Assembly (NCBI GenBank): GCA_021014945.1
Contig: MU266669.1
Coordinates: forward strand, 1 to 24,293
Reading direction: 5' to 3'
From: Leucogyrophana mollusca
Taxonomy: Eukaryota; Basidiomycota; Agaricomycetes; Boletales
DNA length: 24,293 bases
Shown: positions 18,038 through 24,293 of the stretch, in pieces
Layout: the number at the start of each line of letters is the position of its first letter
Position numbering within the stretch: position 1 is the stretch's first letter
Position numbers and translations under genes: made by a program
The notes under the pieces: model-generated
Databases searched by the model: none
The model's input: the letters and a program-made list of their open reading frames with translations, nothing else
What the model was told of the DNA's origin: nothing

Positions 18038-19038
18038 ATGTCTTCCTTTTTCCGCCAGCCAAAAGATACGTACAAAGGGCGCAATGGATTTAGAGATTCC
18101 CTTCCTCTACCTGCGAACGGCGATCCAGATGATCTAGATATTCGGCAGCATCGTTTCGCCCAGTATATCCTGAGTGAGACTGGCTCTTTTGTTCCCACGT
18201 AAGCATCCCATGAACCCGAAAGTGCTGTGCCGCAAGATCACTGATCATTGTACAGCCTCCAGGCGATGAAGGAGGCGCAAGCGCAAGCTCCCGCGGCCGA
18301 CACGCTCGCCGACATGGAAGAGCGTATCAGGGAGCTTAAACGTCAGCATACGGAAGACCTTAATGACCTATATGCTTTCCAAGCTCAGGAATACCGTGAG
18401 GAAGTCCTGGATAGGTATCGCACACTAGATGAGTCGACGTACATGGATATTGACGAAACGGACACTGCACAGGTTGAATTTCGCGCCGCCCTTGATGTGA
18501 GTTTGCTCCCCTTGTGATTTTGTTACTGTTGGACTGATGTAGTGATGGCAGGCTCTGTACGAGGATAGCCGCCAGATGAAGCGTTGGCAACATGACACAG
18601 ACGATGCCCTTGATAGTTTGCGTTATGGATACCTCAGGGAACTTCTTCTTCTTCAGGAACAAAGAGTACGCCTCAAAGTACGAGAGCAACAGCTTCGTCG
18701 CCACCGAGATGCACAGTTCCCTCAAACAATCGAGGAATACCGCAGCATACCAGAGACGAATGTACAGCTTCGGGTTGCGCAATTCCTGACGAGGAGCTCG
18801 CAAGAGCAAGAGAGAATGAAGGACGAATTCAATTGGGCCAGTCGTGCGGTATACGCACTCCTTGAGGAATACAAGAGAAACGTGAGACATCGCGACGATT
18901 ATCCTATGTGAACATTTCTAAACTTGTGTCCTTTTGAAACATTCGCAGAGCGACTTCAGATCAGAGATCCAGGAAGCCATCAAAGATGTGCAATCTTCGG
19001 ACCCGCGGAAGAGACCAATGGCTCAGCCAAGTTGGTAA
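18038..19038 (+). CDS. Coiled-coil protein of unknown function
   Basis: Four exons: 18038-18198, 18256-18496, 18552-18881, 18949-19038; 273 residues. Introns of 57, 55 and 67 bp have regular GTAAGC, GTGAGT and GTGAGA donors, and the phases close perfectly. The N-terminus (SSFFRQPKDTYKGRNGF) is basic. Residues 60-130 and 140-255 are rich in Glu, Gln, Arg and Leu with heptad-like spacing, as in MEERIRELKRQHTEDLNDLY and ELLLLQEQRVRLKVREQQLR, so long coiled coils are likely. There is no signal peptide or membrane helix. I do not recognise the family; a cytosolic structural or adaptor role is a guess. Confidence 0.8.
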
Positions 19039-19608
19039 ACCCGTTAGTTGGGACGTATTAACGCAGTGCGGTGGATGTTTATTCTTGTAATTCAAGACCG
19101 TGGATCGTCGCTCAGCAATTATCGCCGTAAGACTATCGATCGCATTCCATTCGTCGTCCCATCGTTTGTAACTTCTCTTCCTGGAAGAACCCTGAGGCTG
19201 TCTTTGCGTAGTCCACCAGAGTATTGGAGCCCCAAGGCATGCTACGAGTCTGAGTCAATTCCGAATCCGAGTCACGCAAGATACCGAGAGGAGGCACAGG
19301 CACGTGGCATTTTTGCACCGCGCCACAAAGGCTCTGCTGTGCCCTGCCACTGCGGCCACGACATCTGGATGGTTGCTCCTGACAGCGGCCGCGTTTCAGT
19401 GATCAAACTTGACTCCATGCTGTGAAATCCGATCTTCCGGGCGAACATCTCCTTGTTCCTATGATTTAACCCACGTCAAAGATAATCTTAATCCCACTGA
19501 TAACTTGCTGTATAAATGAGCGGAAGCTGAACCCCATCTCATTGCGCAACTTCTTCGATCCTTTGTCTTATAGCCCTTCCTTCTAACACACATATACTTT
19601 ATTCCGAC
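19039..19608. other. Intergenic with one doubtful open frame
   Basis: Contains an ATG frame at 19075-19425 (116 codons, with ARYREEAQARGIFAPRHKGS and a CHCGHDIW block) that has no domain I know and no splice signals; it may be 3' sequence of the upstream gene or a relic. The region 19500-19608 is the promoter of the next gene. Confidence 0.4.
19511..19516 (+). promoter_or_regulatory. TATA box of the Bud6-N-like gene
   Basis: TATAAA about 98 bp upstream of the ATG at 19609, followed by a pyrimidine-rich leader. Assigned by sequence only. Confidence 0.45.
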
Positions 19609-20181
19609 ATGCAGTCCTACTACTACAATCCTGCTGGCTCAGGCTACTCTAATGTACCCGCTCGAGGCTACCAAACATATGTGGTATGCTCGCCTGCATC
19701 TCAGACACATACTCTGAAGCTAACCGAAAACTATTAGCAGCAACGCCCAGACGTACCAACAGCAGTGCGCAACCTCATTACCGCGATGAAGCGCATCCAA
19801 GAGTCCCTACAACTATGGAGCACCCGTCGTGCTACTGAAGCACAAGTTAGCGACTGCTACATGCAGTTCGGCGCTGAATTCAATGCGACAGCACGAGCTT
19901 TTGAACAGTATGGGATCGACACTAGGTGCGTATCCCACGCCTTTGGGACAAGCCCCTGATTCTTATGCCAACACAGTGATATCAACTCCGTCCCAGCCCG
20001 CCTGCGCACTGAACTGGAGATATGCCTTGGGGAAGACCCCTCACCCTCGAATTTAAACATGTATATGCCCAGTATACGCCAGCTCCTGTGTGAAATACTA
20101 CAGGGCCTACGCTTCAAACAGCCCGCGTGGAGAGCAGCATCCGGACGGCCACCAATGGTAATCCCCAATCACCTCGACTGA
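19609..20181 (+). CDS. Small protein with Bud6/Aip3 N-terminal-like domain
   Basis: Three exons: 19609-19683, 19738-19925, 19977-20181; 155 residues. Introns are 54 bp (CTAAC branch) and 51 bp. After a Tyr/Gly-rich start (MQSYYYNPAGSGYSN) residues 28-145 follow the pattern of the N-terminal domain of the polarity factor Bud6/Aip3: VRNLITAMKRIQESLQLWST, an AxxxQVSDCYMQFGAEFNAT block, DINSVPARLRTELEICLGED, then MYMPSIRQLLCEILQGLRFK. In yeast Bud6 this part lies ahead of the actin- and formin-binding C-terminus. Here the protein ends straight after the domain, so it lacks the formin-regulating core. It could be a soluble interaction module or a member of an agaricomycete-specific small family. 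The domain assignment is from memory of the pattern. Confidence 0.8.
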
Positions 20182-20888
20182 ACGAAGCGCGCTTTGACCA
20201 CATGTTTGTTTTCGGTTTTACGTGCTGCATCAGAACGAGATTCCACGATAGCGATGCTTATTCACGGACCTTTTTTTTCGTTCTTTTCATTCTTTCTGAT
20301 CGACGATACTTAACTTATGTATGTATAGGTGTATTTTTCGTGTAATGGACTACATATCTACCACAAGGATCAACCTTTTACTGTATGTAGTGTATCGATT
20401 AACTAATAGTTTTATTGCGATTTGACTGCGATATTGCCGAGCGCACATATCATCTGCTGTCGATGTTGCTGCGCCGCTTGTGGATTGCAATTTATCCTCC
20501 TACGCGTGTGTCTAACGCACACGACCTTGATCGCAGCACCGCGAATCGTCCCCAAACCGGGTGCTGATAGCATCAGACCTTTCTCTGAGGAACTTTCATC
20601 TTGTTTGCATTCGTTGCGCAGTGATATAAATCATCACAGCGTACTGCTGCAGGAGGATATATTGCGCTTATAAGTCGTTCCGGGAAACCCTTACATGGTC
20701 ACTATCGCATGATCTCCATGTACGTAGCTGGGTCAAACGAAGATCGATGAGCGCACAGGAGATCGGGCTTGACACGTTTAAGGGTGAAGTGCACCCTGAT
20801 AAAAGCGCCCTGCAGTCCAGGTGCCTTGGGGGAGCATCGATTTGCAATGGGTACATGCGTGTGCTATCCAAGTACTGTTGGTACGTTT
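20182..20888. other. Intergenic between convergent genes
   Basis: Shared 3' region of the Bud6-N-like gene (+) and the RidA gene (-). It is AT-rich with T-runs near 20271. The open frame at 20422-20673 (+) has no features of a gene. Confidence 0.55.
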
Positions 20889-21463
20889 TCACGAAGAGTT
20901 CGGAACTTCCGCGAAGCACTCAATCTCGACATCGGCACCCATGGGGAGAGAAGAAACCCCGATACACGTCCGAGCAGGCATTTCACCCGCCTTGAAGAAC
21001 TGCCAACCCATTGATTAGTCAATCATACCGCGCCAATCAAGAGAACAGCGCGCACCGTCGCGTAGACCTCATTCATAGGGGTAAAGTCCTTGCTCATATT
21101 CGTTAGGTATATGTTGGCCTTAACAATGTGCTCTAAACCAGATCCGGCGGCTTGAAGTACCTTGGAGATGTTCTCCAATGCGGCGCGCTGAATAGTTTGC
21201 ACGGAGATGTCTTCCGGTTAGCTCGCCGTGACAGTTGGGCGACTTACGGTTTGAGCCTGGACTCCTCCTTCGACGAGCTTGAAATCTGGGGTACAGCCAA
21301 TGTTTCCAGAGACGTATACATGCCCACGAGAGATGACGGCTTGGGCTGGAGTATGTCTCAGTCTCTCAGAACCGGCGTGTGCTTTGAAATGACGGGGTGG
21401 CGACTCACAAAATATGGGAAGGGGGGGATTTGCATCTGGGGTCGATACTACCTGCTTGGACAT
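20889..21463 (-). CDS. RidA/YjgF/Mmf1 family enamine/imine deaminase
   Basis: Four exons: 21463-21409, 21345-21248, 21187-21056, 20999-20889; 131 residues, the normal length of the family. Introns are 63, 60 and 56 bp with GTGAGT, GTAAGT and GTGCGC donors. Family motifs are all present: SQAVISRGHVYVSGNIG, LVEGGVQAQT, RAALENISKVLQAAGSGLEH, NIYLTNMSKDFTPMNEVY and PARTCIGV, with the active-site Arg at residue 105. RidA proteins hydrolyse reactive 2-aminoacrylate and related enamines made by PLP enzymes. There is no clear mitochondrial presequence, so a cytosolic form is more likely than the Mmf1-type mitochondrial one. The gene appears intact. Confidence 0.93.
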
Positions 21464-22619
21464 AGCTGAGACTGATGCTATTAGTGTGTAGAGAGTATTT
21501 CGTGCAACTCGGGGACGGGTGGAGATTCAGAACTGACAGTGAGAAAGGCTCTGACTTGGAGATTCGGACATCGTGCCACGTGGCGAGATTGAGTGGTGGC
21601 AGTTCTCGATCACACTTGCGACCCGAGCCTCAGCGAGAGGGATAGCACGTCTGTACGCTACTAGGCTACGCACAATCATCAATAGTTAGCTACACACTCT
21701 GCGGGGGATTCGCAGCCCAAAGCGTGCACAGCATCACCCTCGTGCCAATGTTATCACGAGCCTTGATGTTCTCGGCGCAGGGACAACACGTTAGACGGGT
21801 AAGTGGGCATTGGACGAAGGTGCGCTCATTTAAAAGATATCAGAGGAGTGCACCAGCAAAAGGATGATGGATAGCGGCTAACTCGTGGTCCCTGGGAGCG
21901 ACTTTCGACGTCGATCTCAGGTTACATGGTAAACCAGGCTGCGAGGATGAACTCAGTAAGTGGCGCTTTCGTTCGTTCGTTCTTTACTGACACAGGGTGA
22001 TTACTTTTCATTAGAGCCGACGCATAATACAAGAGAAGGCTACCACAGGGGAAACGGGCATAGCATGTTCGGTGCCCGCTCTCTTCAGGCTTGCCAGGTG
22101 TGATAGGAGGTTGGGTGGGTGGGCATGCGTACATGAACACCGCGGGCAAGGAGTACTGACGACTACGTGTCTTCAGCAAAGGAGAAGGGAAAGAATGGTG
22201 TGAAAATACTAATTCACGCTAATTCGTCCCACCACCACCACCATCGCCATCACACACAGACATCTACCTAAAAAAAGTCGCCAAATTCCTCGCGCAGAAG
22301 ATCGCTACCGGCGCCTCCGTGACTAACCTAGGCCGCATCGTAAACGAAACGCCACCTGGTACTGGATCAGTCGTCGACTTACATACCGTAGCCAGGTCAT
22401 CCCTTGTGGGACCAAGAGCAGATGGATCGGTGCAGCGCACCGCATGGTGTACGTCTGTCGTGGATTCTGAGGCGAGATTTGTGCCGTGTGTTCGCCGGGG
22501 AGGCGTGTTGGACGCTTGACTGGACGTTGGGGACTCGTTGGGGAGGCACGTCGCGGCTTGCGTTCGGAGGGGGCGCGTGTGATCTGGGCGGGCGCGTAAA
22601 CCCCATTCGCGTACAGTTC
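21464..22619. other. Gene-poor interval
   Basis: Begins with the RidA upstream region. It holds short microsatellites: TTCG units at 21968-21982 and CCA units at 22229-22243. A plus-strand open frame from about 22223 to 22519 reads protein-like and is described in the findings; no complete gene can be built around it. Confidence 0.5.
22223..22519 (+). other. Unassigned open frame, possible exon or relic
   Basis: The frame runs from just after a TAA near 22222 to a stop at 22519: a short Pro-rich run, then DIYLKKVAKFLAQKIATGAS and GRIVNETPPGTGSVVDLHTV. The composition is protein-like and there is a possible acceptor CACACACAG at 22259. There is no ATG in frame near its start and I cannot link it to other exons. 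Family unknown. Confidence 0.25.
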
Positions 22620-23730
22620 TTATTCGAGAGCTACATCAAGCCCCAAGCGGAATGTCAGCCTACCCCTGAACGCCCCACCCACCACCACCGGAGCCCCTGA
22701 TCGAACGCCCACAGCGGCCGGACTCCGCGAGGGGGGTACGGAAAGGGAGCGTGTCCTCCGTCTGTTTCGCAAGAAAGGCACGAAGTTCAAGCGTAGAACG
22801 GCAGGATATCTGGGTCGAGAGTGTGCGCACATTTGGGAAGCAGAGGGTAAGGGGCGAGGACAGGGAAGAAGCCAGGAGGAGGGACGTACACATATAGCGA
22901 TTAAATGGTCGTTCTCGAGGTAAAATCGGACGTGGTGTGCATCAAGGGAAGGGATAGTGGACCTGTGACGAATGCGCCGGCACATCGAGCAGAATATATA
23001 GAAATGATAAAGCATACAACAGATTCACCGTCAGGCGGATTTCTGTGCACGGTTTGCATCTCGACTGACGACCAGTGACGCGGTTTTTATCGGAGGGAGC
23101 TGCGGAAATCCGTCGGGAGGGTGATCGTCCCCAGAGAACGTTGATTTTGTGTCGTCGCTCGGAGAGAGTTTGCGTGTCCAAGTCTATCGGGACGCCAGCC
23201 CAGAAGAGCGAGGGACTCGCAAGGCGTGCTAAAAATTAGCTGATACCTAGTAGTACCCAGTCCGGCTCCTTCCCCATCCCAAAATGCACCCCAAACACGC
23301 CCACGTCGCCTCCAGTCGAACCCCCAGGACTCTCCTCCCCTCGCGTCGCAGTCGTATTGCGAGGTCGACGCACTCTTTCGTGTCTGCATCGCTCCATGCA
23401 GCGGTCGATGCCGATGGTAAGCGAACTGCTGGGGAACTTCTCGATTTCAGCGAGGGATAGGCGTGCCGGGATACGTGCGGTGCGCACCGTGGGTCGGTGT
23501 GCAGATCGAGGGGTGCGCATTGTGGGTGGGAGTCTGGAGGATGAGTAGAGAAAATGTCCTCGAGGACGGCACGGGTGGCGATCGCAAGTGCGTCTGGGGT
23601 AGACGTCAAGGCGTAGATGGCGGGGCAGAACAGAAATAAGGCGCTGGCATTGTTCAGAACGACACCAGACTTGATACGAGAGTCAAACGAGGATGTCGTA
23701 GTGGCTGGGATGTGTTGGTAGTGAGTATTA
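22620..23730 (-). pseudogene. Adenosine deaminase-like (ADAL/A_deaminase family) pseudogene
   Basis: Blocks typical of fungal ADA-like enzymes occur in the right order but in shifting frames: DSRIKSGVV and AIYALTSTPDALAIATRAVL (23680-23550), AEIEKF (about 23450), ECVDLAIRLR (about 23370), GDVGVFGVHFG (about 23300), ESLALLGWRPDRLGHA (23218-23171), TEIRLTVNLL (about 23045-23015), a STIPSLDAHHVRFYL exon (22962-22890) and TEDTLPFRTPLAE (from 22761). At least three frame changes are needed between blocks. The catalytic TDD motif reads TED, and the LTSN-type motif is changed to LTVN. The N-terminal metal-binding HxH segment is not found up to the window edge. Two introns remain visible (GTATGC...TCACAG; GTACGT...AAACAG, 128 bp). 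The intact family deaminates adenosine or N6-methyl-AMP; this copy should be inactive. Confidence 0.75.
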
Positions 23731-24293
23731 GGCTATGGGTTGATGATGTGATGATCAAGATGGCAAGCGACGCATCAGAAGACCTCATTCACCTCGTCCG
23801 CGGAACAGGGGGGACGACCTCACCGAGTGCAGGTGATCGGCTGCGTCAGTGCAGAACGCGATCGAGTAAATGTTCCAAAGTTCAAACGCCGATGTGACCA
23901 AATTCTCGTGTCTCGATCACACTCAACGCTCAAGCCCATCAATCCGGGACCAACGGCAAACATCACAAGAACGGAAGATTCTGGATCAACCTTTGTACTG
24001 TCATTATATAGTACGGAATTACTGAAATATGTAAAATTATGCTGCTTGGTTTAGACTGACATTATATAGCAACCTCCCCAGGGCAACTTGAATTACCAGG
24101 CCAATGATTCCGCATTCCTCGGATTTAGGTGGTAAGTCACCATAAAGTGGCGATTTTGCTCCACCTTCCATTGTTCCAGCATACATGACCATGTAGCCAC
24201 CTCTTAGGCAGCGTTGACTTGATGGGCATGTTGCCTAATTATATGCTTAAATTCGGCCAAGTTTCCAAAGATGGCTTATTGCCGGTGTGATTA
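23731..24293. other. Right edge, no supported gene
   Basis: Becomes AT-rich after about 23980. A possible intron end (CACATCCCAG near 23707) and a GTGAGG donor near 23820 may belong to the 5' part of the deaminase pseudogene, but no family motif follows. Nothing else is recognised. Confidence 0.5.

Noticed and set aside
21152..21469. 105-codon plus-strand frame
   Set aside because: It is antisense to RidA exons, which show every family motif.
1..24293. Transposons with terminal inverted repeats or LTRs
   Set aside because: Reading by eye I saw no transposase, reverse transcriptase or integrase motifs and no long terminal repeats; short degenerate elements cannot be excluded.

Overview
This window looks like nuclear DNA from a mushroom-forming basidiomycete (Agaricomycetes). 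The genes are cut by many short introns of about 48-67 bp with GT(A/G)AG donors and CTRAC-type branch points. The gene content also fits: a FunK1 fungal-type kinase, a UstYa/DUF3328 protein, a secreted polyamine-oxidase-like flavoprotein, and several lineage-restricted orphan families. I assigned all exon structures by eye from splice signals, reading frame and remembered family patterns. No alignment or transcript data were used.

Layout. 1-760: no gene; two adjacent hairpins near the left edge, then a cluster of TCCGGA palindromes. 761-1595 (-): two-exon single-pass membrane orphan whose C-terminus stops at the TCCGGA cluster. 2128-2749 (-): UstYa-like protein. 2750-5413: gene-poor, with decayed coding pieces on both strands. 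5414-7611 (+): secreted flavin amine oxidase in 11 exons with one doubtful junction. 8216-11142 (-): FunK1 kinase with a frame break next to the kinase lysine/helix-C region. 11143-12070: divergent intergenic DNA with CTGTACA palindromes and exon-like relics. 12071-13822 (+): single-exon disordered protein with an octapeptide repeat. 14190-17669 (-): VPS9-domain Rab GEF in eight exons. 18038-19038 (+): coiled-coil orphan. 19609-20181 (+): small protein consisting mostly of a Bud6/Aip3 N-terminal-like domain. 20889-21463 (-): RidA/YjgF deaminase. 22620-23730 (-): broken adenosine-deaminase-like pseudogene. The remainder is gene-poor.

The genes do not form an obvious operon or complete biosynthetic cluster. 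The UstYa-like oxidase would be the natural marker of a ribosomal-peptide (dikaritin-type) pathway, but I found no repeat-bearing precursor, Kex-type array or partner enzymes. The housekeeping block on the right (VPS9 GEF, Bud6-N-like, RidA) contrasts with the left half, which mixes accessory families and gene relics. The most useful leads are the two frame breaks in otherwise well-preserved genes (kinase, VPS9 GEF), the adenosine deaminase pseudogene with an altered catalytic motif, the stand-alone Bud6-N-like domain, and several unassigned exon-like open frames.
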